From NCBI GenBank assembly GCA_022768005.1, contig JALEMF010000012.1:1-32062 (forward strand): a stretch of DNA of 32,062 bases, in the 5' to 3' direction. The stretch is from Bacteroidales bacterium. Its GTDB lineage: Bacteria; Bacteroidota; Bacteroidia; Bacteroidales; Muribaculaceae. Positions 7,201-16,318 of the stretch are shown one piece after another. The translations under genes and the position numbers were made by a program. Within the stretch, counting starts at the first letter, position 1; each line of letters begins with the position of its first letter. A model generated the notes under the pieces. It worked only from the letters and a program-made list of their open reading frames with translations. It was not told the DNA's origin and did not search any database.

Positions 7201-10200
7201 CCCGAAAACCCTAACGAAGAAGGCGGTGACCTCTACTTTAACTTAGGCGAAGTAAGCGAAGATATACTCAAAGACGGACTTAAATCTTACGAAAACGGCA
7301 TCTCTCCTGACGGTAGCCTTGACAACATCGCCGAGACTGTATGGGGACGAGTTTCAAAACAAAACTCACTAACTTACTCCTTCGACAATAATAACGCTTC
7401 TCGTAAAGCACAAGACGTAGGACTTAACGGACTTTCTACTGATGACGAATTCCAATTCCCTACGTACAAAAACTTCCTCGAAGAACTTAATCGCAGACTT
7501 TCACCCTCTGCCATTGAAGAAATGCAAAGCGACCCGGCATCACCGCTCAACGACCCGGCAGGCGATAACTATCACTTCTTCCGCGGCTACGACTACGATG
7601 ACCGACGACTTTCTATCCTCGACCGATACAAACGCTACAACGGTACCGAAGGTAACTCCATTTCACCCGAAGACGCATCAGACCCATTGTATCAATCTTC
7701 ACGCAGCGTCCCTGACGTTGAGGACATAAACCAGGATAACACCCTTAACGAAAACGAACGTTACTTCCAGTACCACATCTCTATCCGACCCGAGGACTTC
7801 GTTGTAGGAAAAAACTTTATTGCAGACAAGCAAGTTTCACTCGTCCCCACTCGTGACGGACAAAATCAGGAAGTGGAATGGTACCAATTCAAAATTCCAT
7901 TGAGCGAATACGAAAAAGTAGTAGGCTCTATCTCGGACTTCTCCACTATCCGATTTATGAGAATATTCATGACAGGATTCAAGAATACTACACACCTCCG
8001 CTTCGCCACACTGGAACTCGTCCGCGGGGAATGGCGCACATACGATTTTAACCTTAACAACCGTGGTGATGCTCCAGCTGAAGGACAACTCGACGTATCT
8101 GTCGTAAACATCGAAGAAAATGCAAGCCGTGAACCTGTTAACTACGTCTTACCTCCGGGCGTATCAAGAATCGTGGACCCCGGACAGTCACAAATCACAC
8201 AGCTCAACGAACAGTCTATGTCCATGACCGTCACAGGACTTCAAGCAGGCGACGGACGTGCCGTGTACAGAAACACTTCACACGACCTGAGAAACTACAA
8301 GAGACTCCAGATGTTCGTTCACGCTGAAAGCAAAATTGATGATGTCACAAACCTCAAGAGCGGTGAACTCTCGGCATTCGTACGACTCGGTACTGACGTG
8401 AAAAACAACTACTACGAGTACGAGATACCATTGACGCTCACACCCGCAGGTAAATACAATAACGACCTGACTTCGGACCGTTACATCGTATGGCCTGAAG
8501 AAAACTTTATGAACCTCCCCCTCCAAAGCCTCGTTAACCTCAAAAAGGAAAGAAACAGAATGAAAAACGAAGAAGGCAGCGGAGTAGGATACTCTACCGT
8601 ATATCAAGGTCGTGATCCCGATAACGAAAAAAATACTATGGCGGTCAAAGGTAACCCTTCACTCAGCGATGTACGTGTTATCCTCGTAGGTGTCAGAAAT
8701 AATTCCTCTACTGTCAAAGACGGTACGGTATGGATTAACGAAATGCGTGTCACTGACTTTGACGAAGACGGTGGCTGGGCTGCAAAAACTAATGTTAACC
8801 TCAACGTCTCTGATATCGCTACCCTTAACTTCGGCGCTCACATCGAAACAGCCGGATTCGGAGGTGTGGATCAGTCACTTAACAATCGCCGACTTGACGA
8901 TTACACTCAGTACAACTTCGGAGTACAAGTAGATGCAGGACGTTTCCTCCCCGAGAAAGCTAAACTTACAGCACCGATTTTCTACTCGTACACCAAAGAA
9001 AAAACGTCTCCCAAGTATAACCCTCTTGACCAAGACGTACGGCTCAAAGACGCACTTGACGATGCTGCTACTCAGCAAGAAAAAGACTCTATTAACAACT
9101 ACGCCATTGAGCAGTCCACCACTAAAAACTTCTCTATATCCGGACTGAAATTCGATATTCAGAGCAAGAACCCTATGCCGTGGGACCCCGCTAACTTCAC
9201 ACTGAACTTCTCTTTCAGCAAGCAGGCTAAGCAAGACCCTACCACGGAATACGAAAATATTAATGACTATAGAGGCAGTTTCCAATACTCTTACACCCCG
9301 TACTTCAAGCCCTTCAAACCCTTCTCTTTCATCAAGTCAAAAAACAAAAACCTCAAGTTTATCAAAGACTGGGAATTAAATTGGCTGCCTACATCTATAT
9401 CATTCCTGACTAATATGTCAAGGTACTACTACGAGCAACAGACCCGCTCGGAAACTGACGTTATGTTCCAAATGCCCGTCTCAGTAAGTAAAAACTTCCT
9501 GTGGGACAGACAGCTTGCAGTGACATGGAATATCACCAAGTCGCTCAACTTCTCATTTAACTCAAACACCACTGCACACATCGACGAACCTGCAGGCGCT
9601 GTAAACAAAAAGTTGTTCCCGGACGAATACAAACTATGGAAAGATACCGTAATAAACAGTCTCCTCTCCATGGGTACACCCTGGGCTTACAACCAGTCAT
9701 TCGTAGCATCTTACAAAGCACCGTTCAGCAAAATCCCCGTCCTCGATTTCTTGACTGCATCTGCTACTTACAACGCTACATACCGCTGGGATAGAGGTGC
9801 CACTATTGACGGTATTGACCTCGGTAACACCATCTCGAACCAGGCAAGCTGGAACGTTGACGGACGATTTAACTTTGAATCACTCTACAACAAAATCCCG
9901 TACCTCAAAGACATCAACAAGCGCTTCGCAAACACACGTAAGACTGTCACCAAGGAAAAGAAACCGAAAAAGTTTGAACGTACTTACAAACTCCAACCCG
10001 ACACCACACTCAACATTCGTCACAACTTGAGAAACAAGAAAGTCAAAATCGTTGCAACAACCGTTGACGGAAAACCTTTCCCCGTAAAGACTCAAGTCGT
10101 TGATGCTAACAATGTATTAGTCCTCACCAAAGGCGATACAAACGTCAAATTCACCATCACGGAAATCCTCAAAGAAGACAAGCCGTTCATGAAAGAATTT

Positions 10201-11622
10201 GCAGCGTATGCCACACGCTTCGTAATGTCTCCTCGCTCTATGTCTGTACGCTGGCGCAAGTCACAAGGATTGAAATTACCTCTATTCCGTAATGACGTTG
10301 GAAACATCTTCGGACAGTCAAACAGCTACGGTCCGATGTCTCCGGGACTTGACTTCGCATTCGGATTTACAGGTAAAGACTATCTATACACCGCACTTGA
10401 CCGTAATTGGCTTATCACAGACGATGGTCAGACCTCACCCGCTATCTGGTCAACAACAAACGAACTCAACCTCGAATTGAACTTAGAACCGATTAAAGGC
10501 TTGAAAATACAGTTGACAATGAACAGAACTGACAACCGCAGCGAGCAGATGCAATTCATGTACGAAAACATTCCCGTCACACGCTCAGGCTCATTCACAA
10601 TGACATACTGCGCTATATCCACTGCCCTCGGTTCAAGCAATTCAAACAATGCCTACAAGAGTGCCGCCTTCGACAAGTTCCTCGACAATATTCCTACTGT
10701 AGCATCACGAGTTGAAAGCGCATATAGCGGAATGACATATCCGGAAACCGGTTTCTTGAAAGACTCACCGTACGCAGGTAAAACATTTGACCCTGAAGTA
10801 GGAACAGTCTCAAACACAAGCAGCGACGTACTTATCCCCGCATTCCTCGCAGCATACACCGGTAAAAATGCAAACAGCATTTACCTCAATCCATTCCCGT
10901 CATTCGGAAACGCAATGCCGAACTGGCGTATCACCTACGACGGACTTCTGAACCTGGGTAATATGCGCAGCATCTTCAAGTCATTCACCCTCTCTCACGC
11001 ATATCAGTGTACTTACTCCGTAGGCTCTTATTCATCTTACCTCAACTGGATTTCTGCCGACGGCAAAGAAATGGGATTTACCCTTGACGAACTCACCGGT
11101 AACCCCGTACCTGCATCACCGTTTAACATCTCAACAGTGGCGATAACAGAAAAATTCGCACCGCTATTCGGTGTTAAATTAACCCTCAAAAACGACATCT
11201 CATTCAATGCCGAATACCGTGACAGCCGTACACTCACCCTTAACACCTCTGCAGGACAAGTAGTGGAGGCGGCACAAAAGGGTATCACAATCGGTGCCGG
11301 TTACAAGATTGTGGGCTTTAACACATTCCTTAAAATGAAAGGCTCACAGTCCGGAGTATCGAACGACTTAACCCTTAACGCAGACGTCTCACTGCAAAAT
11401 ACACAGTCACTCGTAAGACGTATCGAATCAAACTACACCCAAGCAACGAACGGCACAAAGACGCTAAGCATAAACTTCACTGCTTCATACGTCTTAAGCA
11501 AACGACTCACCGTAGCCGCTTTCTTTGACCATCAGGTTAATACACCGTTAGTAACAACTTCATCATTCCCTACAACAAACTCTTCTTACGGCTTAACGTT
11601 CAATCTCTCACTTGCACGCTAA
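4249..11622 (+). CDS. sprA: SprA/Sov, giant outer-membrane translocon of the type IX secretion system
   Basis: The 2457-residue protein matches the family length (about 2400-2500). A signal peptide (about residues 1-31, KKIFVAVLLSMAIPFAIYPQA) precedes a long array of beta-rich segments and ends in a serine/leucine-rich barrel strand (YGLTFNLSLAR). SprA forms the very large outer-membrane barrel through which type IX substrates exit; it works with GldKLMN, PorV and others, none of which lie here. The start is TTG: it is the only usual start codon between the in-frame ruvA stop and the signal peptide, and the peptide is intact from there. Directly behind ruvA with 15 bases between them, it likely shares its transcript. 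Codons ending in C (AAC, TAC, CTC) dominate. Confidence 0.93.
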   Translation: MKTKHLVSTYKKIFVAVLLSMAIPFAIYPQADTTRVKVQPTIAPDYETLMGEKSALDLVTPSNIKTEAELDSETGNYIIRTKIGEKEIGTPFILTPQEYNNWQLRKSMQTYLHKKNTELAEKKEKEPFNILDMNFALGPLEKIFGPGGVQLKTQGSVQIKMAVNSNKTDNPALSLNSRRKTYFDFDQKIQATINASVGDRMKFNMTYNTDATFDFDSKNIKLAYEGKEDDIVKSIEAGNVSMTTGSSLIRGSTALFGIKTKLQFGKLTATALVSQQNSESKTVNSKGGVQSTDFTVNIDNYDQNRHYFLSHYFRDNYDNFCSRLPFVTSGIKITRIEVWVTNKSSNYDQSRNIVAFMDLGENEVLANSHWQPDKSLPTPANSSNDLLSTIKNQYPEARNISIVSQALSPLQAYGFEGGRDYEKVESARLLKDNEYTLNSTLGYISIKSQLNADEVLGVAFEYTYNGQVYQVGEFSGDITGTDQSLYVKMLKSTTVAPKLPMWDLMMKNVYSLGAYQVSKSNFKLNIKYLSDTTGTQIVYLPVPGLNDKSLLQVMNLDRLDSNEQSNPDGFFDFIEGYTITSSNGKVIFPVVEPFGSHLAKKIGNPEIAKEYIYQELYDSTLVVARQFADKNKFVLTGSYQASSGSQIRLNAMNVPRGSVVVTAGGVKLTENSDYTVDYSMGIVTITNQSIIDSGQSISVSLENQSMFNTQRKTLVGLDLQYAINKNFNIGGTFLHFSEKALTEKVNIGDETINNTMLGLNLSYNTQFMWLTNLLNKIPTVNATQPSSITVSAEYAQLMPSKQKAGTNKGSSYVDDFESSQTGIDLRSPYSWFLASTPYDNSSSALFPEAALSNDVAYGKNRALINWYYIDRMFTQRNSSMCPGYLKSDLKQQSNPYVREVTSREIFPGRQLTYGESSTIQTLNLSFYPNERGPYNVDATNIDDNGYLLNPEKRWGGIMRKMDNTNFEQSNIEYIQFWIMSPFLDPENPNEEGGDLYFNLGEVSEDILKDGLKSYENGISPDGSLDNIAETVWGRVSKQNSLTYSFDNNNASRKAQDVGLNGLSTDDEFQFPTYKNFLEELNRRLSPSAIEEMQSDPASPLNDPAGDNYHFFRGYDYDDRRLSILDRYKRYNGTEGNSISPEDASDPLYQSSRSVPDVEDINQDNTLNENERYFQYHISIRPEDFVVGKNFIADKQVSLVPTRDGQNQEVEWYQFKIPLSEYEKVVGSISDFSTIRFMRIFMTGFKNTTHLRFATLELVRGEWRTYDFNLNNRGDAPAEGQLDVSVVNIEENASREPVNYVLPPGVSRIVDPGQSQITQLNEQSMSMTVTGLQAGDGRAVYRNTSHDLRNYKRLQMFVHAESKIDDVTNLKSGELSAFVRLGTDVKNNYYEYEIPLTLTPAGKYNNDLTSDRYIVWPEENFMNLPLQSLVNLKKERNRMKNEEGSGVGYSTVYQGRDPDNEKNTMAVKGNPSLSDVRVILVGVRNNSSTVKDGTVWINEMRVTDFDEDGGWAAKTNVNLNVSDIATLNFGAHIETAGFGGVDQSLNNRRLDDYTQYNFGVQVDAGRFLPEKAKLTAPIFYSYTKEKTSPKYNPLDQDVRLKDALDDAATQQEKDSINNYAIEQSTTKNFSISGLKFDIQSKNPMPWDPANFTLNFSFSKQAKQDPTTEYENINDYRGSFQYSYTPYFKPFKPFSFIKSKNKNLKFIKDWELNWLPTSISFLTNMSRYYYEQQTRSETDVMFQMPVSVSKNFLWDRQLAVTWNITKSLNFSFNSNTTAHIDEPAGAVNKKLFPDEYKLWKDTVINSLLSMGTPWAYNQSFVASYKAPFSKIPVLDFLTASATYNATYRWDRGATIDGIDLGNTISNQASWNVDGRFNFESLYNKIPYLKDINKRFANTRKTVTKEKKPKKFERTYKLQPDTTLNIRHNLRNKKVKIVATTVDGKPFPVKTQVVDANNVLVLTKGDTNVKFTITEILKEDKPFMKEFAAYATRFVMSPRSMSVRWRKSQGLKLPLFRNDVGNIFGQSNSYGPMSPGLDFAFGFTGKDYLYTALDRNWLITDDGQTSPAIWSTTNELNLELNLEPIKGLKIQLTMNRTDNRSEQMQFMYENIPVTRSGSFTMTYCAISTALGSSNSNNAYKSAAFDKFLDNIPTVASRVESAYSGMTYPETGFLKDSPYAGKTFDPEVGTVSNTSSDVLIPAFLAAYTGKNANSIYLNPFPSFGNAMPNWRITYDGLLNLGNMRSIFKSFTLSHAYQCTYSVGSYSSYLNWISADGKEMGFTLDELTGNPVPASPFNISTVAITEKFAPLFGVKLTLKNDISFNAEYRDSRTLTLNTSAGQVVEAAQKGITIGAGYKIVGFNTFLKMKGSQSGVSNDLTLNADVSLQNTQSLVRRIESNYTQATNGTKTLSINFTASYVLSKRLTVAAFFDHQVNTPLVTTSSFPTTNSSYGLTFNLSLAR

Positions 11623-11664
11623 TCAATACCATTATTTTAATACCAATATTAAATTTAATGCCCT

Positions 11665-12087
11665 ATGTTTTACCGACTATTTATGTTTTTTACATGGATC
11701 TTCATCATCGTGGTTTGCTTTTTGTTCTCCTTCGGAAGATGCATCTTCGATAAATCCCCGGAAGAATACGACACTTGGGATAAAGACCCTATTGACTATA
11801 ATATTAACTCAGGATCTTCTTCCGTCAAAGATACTACGCTTAACAAGCAAGAAAATGAAAACAAAAACAAAGAAAACGTAAGTCCGGAAAAAGCATCTGC
11901 CAACGCCGATATCGACATTTATTCTTACGATGGAGGCTATACAATGGGATTCGAAGACGGCAAAAAAGGTCGTGAATTCGGAACAAGCATCAAAGACCTT
12001 GACCACGACGCGGAATTTGAAGAAGGCTACGAAGACGGATATTACGAAGGTCGTGTACTGCGAACACAAAAAGAAAGAAGAATATAA
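11665..12087 (+). CDS. Small membrane-anchored protein with glycine-spaced (GX3-type) repeats, unknown function
   Basis: The 140-residue protein has one N-terminal membrane segment (FYRLFMFFTWIFIIVVCFLFSFG), then a low-complexity acidic/asparagine/lysine linker (about 35-85). The C-terminal region has glycines every four residues: GYTMGFEDGKKGREFG and, after a short break, EEGYEDGYYEGR. This resembles the GX3 repeat seen in Yae1-type and other small helical proteins and suggests a glycine-faced helix packing against itself. No proper lipobox exists (R precedes the cysteine), so it is probably membrane-anchored. It begins 42 bases after sprA and may share its transcript. I do not recognise a named family; a role with SprA is only suggested by position. 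Confidence 0.65.
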   Translation: MFYRLFMFFTWIFIIVVCFLFSFGRCIFDKSPEEYDTWDKDPIDYNINSGSSSVKDTTLNKQENENKNKENVSPEKASANADIDIYSYDGGYTMGFEDGKKGREFGTSIKDLDHDAEFEEGYEDGYYEGRVLRTQKERRI

Positions 12088-12403
12088 CGTCTAAACATTC
12101 TATATATACAGAATAGGTACACCTTATTATATAATGTCGATCTCCACTACAAGTGCCGGGAAAGAGAGCGCGTACAGTCTCTGAAATTTATAGAAATATC
12201 GCTTGGAAAATTATTTTTTCACTTTACCGTAAAAATTTCCGATAAAAATTTGCATATTTCACACTTAAATGTTAATTTTGCCCCGAAATGTTAAAGTAAA
12301 CGGGTGAATTGTCAAATCTCGTAAACTCAAAAATTAATAACCAGACATTTTATTCATAGTTTTAGTTAAATATCCATATAAAATTAACATAAAATCTCCT
12401 AAG
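12088..12403. other. Intergenic region before rprX (316 bases)
   Basis: It contains weak short hairpins (ATTCT/AGAAT near 12099-12116; AGAGA/TCTCT near 12164-12183) but no convincing terminator for the sprA transcript. The promoter at 12249-12280 is the only strong signal. The predicted transcript would have an AT-rich leader of roughly 115 bases before the rprX ATG, with no structure I can support. Confidence 0.5.
12249..12280 (+). promoter_or_regulatory. Bacteroidota-type promoter for rprXY
   Basis: TTTG (12249-12252), a 20-base spacer and TAATTTTG (12273-12280) match the TTTG/TAnnTTTG consensus. Transcription would start around 12287, leaving a leader of about 115 bases. Confidence 0.65.
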
Positions 12404-13939
12404 ATGAAAAAGTCAACAATCTGGATACTCACTATTGTGATGGCAGTCACTTTTGTAGGTTTGCTGTTAGTGCAGATAATGTATCTTGACAACATTATCA
12501 AGATGCGTGACGACCAATTCGAAGAAGGCGTCAGCAGAAGTCTGTTTTGGGTGTCAAAGCAACTCGAACAAGACGAAGTGCGCCATTTCATCGATGAAGA
12601 CGTTTCGCAAGTGGAGGCAAGTTCCATTTACTCACAGTATTCCGACGGCAGCACACCGCACTTGGGAGGTATTAAATACACATTTACCACCGCCAGCGGT
12701 GTTGAAGCAGACTTGACAATCAAAGGCGATGCAGATAAAATCACACAAATACAAAGCAAGACACAGAGCGGACTCTCCGGTCACTTCCAGTCTGTACAAG
12801 AAGCACTAAAAGACAGATACCTCTATCAGAAAGGACTCATCGACGAAGTGCTTGTAAACATTCTCAGCCAATCATGCAACAGACCTATTGAAGAAAGAGC
12901 CGACACCACCGTAATCCGAAAATATCTCAAATCACAACTTGAAAACTACGGCTTGCGACTACCCTTTGAATTTGCAATAGTGAACCGTAACGGCGTTACA
13001 CAGTACGCAACATCGGGTTACCAAACAATAGAAAAAACGAATAACAACACATACACACAAGGCTTGTTCCGTACAGACACCGCTTCCAAGAAATACTTCA
13101 TCAAAGTAGTATTCCCGAGCAAGAAAGACTACATAATGTCTTCAATAAACTTTATGTTGCCATCTTTCGCTTTCACATTCGTACTATTGATAATATTCGT
13201 GTACATCATAGTCCTCACATTCCGACAGAAAAAACTGACCGAAATGAAAAACGACTTCATAAACAATATGACACACGAATTCAAGACGCCGATTTCCTCT
13301 ATATCACTGGCAGCACAGATGCTCAAAGATGACACTGTCAGAAAGTCACCCTCAATGATGACACATATCACCACCGTGATAATGGACGAAACAAAGCGAC
13401 TCCGTTTCCAAGTAGAGAAAGTACTCCAAATGTCAATGTTTGACCGCAATAACACAAGCATGAGACTCCAGGAAGTAGATGCCAACGCAGTAGTCGAAAG
13501 CGTGGTCAGAACATTCAAACTCAAAGTGGAAAGTTACGGCGGACACCTTGAAGCCTCAACAAAAGCCGATGATGCACTCGTAATGGTAGATGAAATGCAC
13601 TTCACGAACGTAATCTTTAACCTGCTTGATAACGCAGTCAAGTACAGAGACGAAGAGCGTCCACTCGAACTTAAAGTTGAAACATCTAATCTCCCCGACG
13701 ACAAACTTCAGATAACAATATCCGACAACGGTATCGGAATAAAAAAAGAAGACCTCAAACGAATTTTTGAAAAATTCTACCGAGTATCAACCGGTAACCT
13801 TCACGACGTTAAAGGATTCGGACTCGGACTCGCTTACGTAGAAAAAATCATTACCGCACTTAATGGTACTATCAAAGTTGAAAGTGAAGTAAATCAAGGA
13901 ACGAAATTTATAATAACATTACCTCTAATAAAAAACTAA
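12404..13939 (+). CDS. rprX: Sensor histidine kinase RprX
   Basis: The 511-residue protein has a membrane helix at about 5-27, a periplasmic sensing region (28-250), and a second helix at about 251-273. Then comes a HisKA dimerisation domain with the phospho-acceptor H291 (NNMTHEFKTPISSI), and an HATPase domain with N-box (NLLDNAVKYRDEERP), DNGIGIKKEDL, and GFGLGLAYV ATP-binding motifs. It would phosphorylate the response regulator encoded 5 bases downstream. Pair order, sizes and the very RprY-like partner match Bacteroides RprX/RprY, named for their effect on tetracycline-related regulation in E. coli. The periplasmic signal is unknown. Confidence 0.85.
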   Translation: MKKSTIWILTIVMAVTFVGLLLVQIMYLDNIIKMRDDQFEEGVSRSLFWVSKQLEQDEVRHFIDEDVSQVEASSIYSQYSDGSTPHLGGIKYTFTTASGVEADLTIKGDADKITQIQSKTQSGLSGHFQSVQEALKDRYLYQKGLIDEVLVNILSQSCNRPIEERADTTVIRKYLKSQLENYGLRLPFEFAIVNRNGVTQYATSGYQTIEKTNNNTYTQGLFRTDTASKKYFIKVVFPSKKDYIMSSINFMLPSFAFTFVLLIIFVYIIVLTFRQKKLTEMKNDFINNMTHEFKTPISSISLAAQMLKDDTVRKSPSMMTHITTVIMDETKRLRFQVEKVLQMSMFDRNNTSMRLQEVDANAVVESVVRTFKLKVESYGGHLEASTKADDALVMVDEMHFTNVIFNLLDNAVKYRDEERPLELKVETSNLPDDKLQITISDNGIGIKKEDLKRIFEKFYRVSTGNLHDVKGFGLGLAYVEKIITALNGTIKVESEVNQGTKFIITLPLIKN

Positions 13940-13944
13940 GAATT

Positions 13945-14652
13945 ATGGACGAACGTGTAAGAATTCTTCTATGTGAAGATGATGAGTATCTTGGAATGCT
14001 CTTGAGAGAATATCTTCAAGCAAAAGGATTTAATGCAGACCTCTACGCCGACGGCGAAAGCGGTTACAAAGCATTCATTAAAGGAAAGTACGATATCTGT
14101 CTTCTTGACGTGATGATGCCTAAAAAGGACGGTTTTACACTCGCACAGGAAATCCGTACCGTGAACAGCGAAGTGCCTATCATCTTCCTTACGGCTAAAG
14201 CATTGAAAGAAGATATTCTTGAAGGTTTCAAAATCGGTGCCGACGATTATATCACCAAACCTTTCTCTATCGAAGAATTGGTATTCAGAATTGAGGCAAT
14301 ACTTCGCCGCGTGAGAGGTAAAAAAGGCAAAGAAATCACTATGTACAAAATCGGTAAGTTCACTTTTGACACACAAAAGCAAGTGCTTATGTTCGGTTCA
14401 AGAATTACTAAACTTACCACTAAAGAGTCCGAACTCCTCAGCCTCCTTTGCGCACACATCAACGAAATACTTGAACGTAACTTCGCATTGAAGACAATCT
14501 GGATTGACGATAACTACTTTAACGCTCGCTCTATGGACGTTTACATCACTAAGCTCCGTAAACACCTTAAAGACGACCCTTCAATCGAAATCATCAATAT
14601 CCACGGCAAAGGTTACAAACTCATCGCTCCTGACGCCGAGGTTGTAAAATAA
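13945..14652 (+). CDS. rprY: OmpR-family response regulator RprY
   Basis: The 235-residue protein has a receiver domain with the acidic pocket EDD (residues 11-13), phospho-acceptor D55 (CLLDVMMPKKDGF), the conserved T/K of FLTAK and DDYITKPFS. The C-terminal winged-helix DNA-binding domain (about 130-230) contains TTKESELLSLL, the NYFNARSMDVYITKLRKHL recognition helix and HGKGYKLI wing. The recognition region agrees closely with my memory of Bacteroides RprY. It follows rprX by 5 bases and ends just before a terminator. Targets are not visible here. Confidence 0.9.
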   Translation: MDERVRILLCEDDEYLGMLLREYLQAKGFNADLYADGESGYKAFIKGKYDICLLDVMMPKKDGFTLAQEIRTVNSEVPIIFLTAKALKEDILEGFKIGADDYITKPFSIEELVFRIEAILRRVRGKKGKEITMYKIGKFTFDTQKQVLMFGSRITKLTTKESELLSLLCAHINEILERNFALKTIWIDDNYFNARSMDVYITKLRKHLKDDPSIEIINIHGKGYKLIAPDAEVVK

Positions 14653-14678
14653 GATTGAAATATTAATCGAAATAAGAT

Positions 14679-14715
14679 AGTCCGGACAGGAAAACTGACC
14701 TGCTCGGGCTGTTTT
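14679..14715 (+). terminator. Terminator of rprXY
   Basis: AGTCCGGACAGG (14679-14690) pairs with CCTGCTCGGGCT (14699-14710) with two wobbles and one mismatch around an 8-base loop, followed by GTTTT. It lies 27 bases past the rprY stop. Confidence 0.65.
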
Positions 14716-14750
14716 ATTGCAATATGTGAAAATTATATAAGACTGAATTT

Positions 14751-14780
14751 ATTGTATTTGAAAAAAAATAAGTAAATTTG
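14751..14780 (+). promoter_or_regulatory. Promoter of efp
   Basis: ATTG (14751-14754), an 18-base spacer and TAAATTTG (14773-14780) fit the Bacteroidota consensus. The start site would fall near 14787, about 30 bases before the efp ATG, just after a small TCGC-AAAA-GCGA hairpin. Confidence 0.65.
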
Positions 14781-14818
14781 CAGTCGCAAAAGCGAATTTT
14801 TAACTACAAAATAATTAT

Positions 14819-15385
14819 ATGATTAACGCTCAGGATATTAAGAACGGAACTTGCATCCGTATGGATGGCAAACTTTACTTCTGTATTGAATTTCTTCACG
14901 TAAAGCCGGGTAAAGGTAACACCTTTATGCGTACTAAACTCAAAGACGTCGTTAACGGCTACGTGATTGAACGCCGCTTCAATATTGGTGAGAAACTTGA
15001 AGACGTACGCGTTGAACGTCGTCCTTATCAGTATCTTTACCAAGACGCAGGTGACTACATCTTCATGAATCAAGAAACTTACGACCAAATTCCTATTCAC
15101 AAAGCACTCATCACAGGTGTTGACTTTATGAAGGAAAGTGATGTTGTAGAAGTGGTATTTGACGCATCTACAGAAACTGTTCTTTATGCTGAAATGCCTG
15201 CTAAGACACAACTCAAGATTACTTACACAGAACCGGGTCTTAAAGGTGATACAGCTACTAACACCCTCAAGCCTGCTACTGTAGAAACAGGTGCTACTGT
15301 TCGTGTTCCTCTCTTCGTTAACGAAGGCGAAACTATCGAAGTAGATACTCGTGACGGTTCATACGTCAGCCGTATTAAAGCATAA
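14819..15385 (+). CDS. efp: Translation elongation factor P
   Basis: The 188-residue protein is full length for EF-P, with an N-terminal KOW-like domain, two OB-like domains and the closing signature ([23 protein letters not shown]). EF-P enters the ribosomal E site and relieves stalling at polyproline stretches. The tip loop is [10 protein letters not shown] with K32 at the position that is lysylated in E. coli; whether it is modified here cannot be told. It is monocistronic, bounded by its own promoter and a strong terminator. Confidence 0.96.
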   Translation: MINAQDIKNGTCIRMDGKLYFCIEFLHVKPGKGNTFMRTKLKDVVNGYVIERRFNIGEKLEDVRVERRPYQYLYQDAGDYIFMNQETYDQIPIHKALITGVDFMKESDVVEVVFDASTETVLYAEMPAKTQLKITYTEPGLKGDTATNTLKPATVETGATVRVPLFVNEGETIEVDTRDGSYVSRIKA

Positions 15386-15415
15386 GCGAAATAATTTTTT
15401 CAATAATTATTATAA

Positions 15416-15447
15416 GCGCATCGGAGTTTTCTCCGGTGCGCTTTTTT
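15416..15447 (+). terminator. Strong terminator of efp
   Basis: GCGCATCGGAG (15416-15426) pairs with CTCCGGTGCGC (15431-15441), one wobble, TTTT loop, followed by six T. It isolates efp from the next gene. Confidence 0.9.
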
Positions 15448-15514
15448 GTGCCGTAATGTTTACCTTTTCGGAAAGTCGGTATATTAAAATAGTAATTCAT
15501 TAAAATTTAGTAAC

Positions 15515-16309
15515 ATGAAAAAACTAGTATTAGCGATTGTAATTTTCATCGCTGTGGTAGGAGGCTTGATTTTAGCAAACCGAAACAACGAAAGAGCAGA
15601 GTTCAAAAAGGAAGTGGCTGAATTTGCCACTATTTGTAAATCCTCAAACTATGAGTGGGGAAATTTTAAGTCACTTGAATTTAAAGATTCAGTATTGACT
15701 ATGGATATTGCTTATAATAGCAATTATATGCCAAAAGAGGCAGAAGATATTGTGTACAAAATGTATGAGACAGATCCTCAGATATTTTCCCAATCAATGA
15801 CGTATTTTTTATCATCAATGTTCGTCAAAATATTAGAGGACAAAACTGCTGAAAAGTTCTATAATCATTTGAAGATGTATGCTTCAAAAATTAATTTTAA
15901 CGCTGAATTGCCTTCAGGAACAATTATATTTACAACTTCAGATATGGATTCCGTGGCGGAATTGACGGATAAATTTCGCGATAATCCTGATGACGCATTA
16001 AGATATGCATTACTACAAAGAATTTCTATGGAAAAAGCAAATTTACCTATGCAATTAGATGAGATGACAACTGCAATAGATGAGTTTTTGGAGGGTGATA
16101 TGCTTGTTTACGTATGTGAGATTGATGAAAATCAAGTATCAATATCAGATATTAAACAGTATTCAGAGTATATTAAACGAACAATACTTAACAACCCCGG
16201 TATTAGAAATAATTTGGAACAATTCAATGTTGATATTGCTTATCGTTATATAGGCAACATATCAGGCGACACGTATGATATAATATTACGACAATCTGAC
16301 TTATATTAA
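15515..16309 (+). CDS. Membrane-anchored or secreted protein of unknown function
   Basis: The 264-residue protein starts with KK and a hydrophobic segment (LVLAIVIFIAVVGGLILA) that is either an uncleaved anchor or a signal peptide without an obvious cleavage site or lipobox. The rest is a soluble, charged, mixed alpha/beta domain (CKSSNYEWGNFKSLEFKDS, later DSVAELTDKFRDNPDDALRYAL). I recognise no family. The gene is noticeably richer in A/T-ending codons than sprA or efp. It lies 67 bases after the efp terminator without a clear consensus promoter, and 9 bases before the next gene, so the two probably form one unit. Coding status is supported by its length, the hydrophobic start and the tight pairing. 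Confidence 0.7.
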   Translation: MKKLVLAIVIFIAVVGGLILANRNNERAEFKKEVAEFATICKSSNYEWGNFKSLEFKDSVLTMDIAYNSNYMPKEAEDIVYKMYETDPQIFSQSMTYFLSSMFVKILEDKTAEKFYNHLKMYASKINFNAELPSGTIIFTTSDMDSVAELTDKFRDNPDDALRYALLQRISMEKANLPMQLDEMTTAIDEFLEGDMLVYVCEIDENQVSISDIKQYSEYIKRTILNNPGIRNNLEQFNVDIAYRYIGNISGDTYDIILRQSDLY

Positions 16310-16318
16310 TAAATAACT

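Noticed and set aside
11612-11881. 89-residue + strand ORF overlapping the sprA end and the glycine-repeat gene
   Set aside because: Covers the same bases as the 140-residue gene in another frame and has low-complexity sequence; the 140-residue frame has a proper membrane helix and repeats.
12088-12248. Terminator or small RNA after the glycine-repeat gene
   Set aside because: Only 5-bp stems without T-tracts; not distinguishable from chance in AT-rich DNA.
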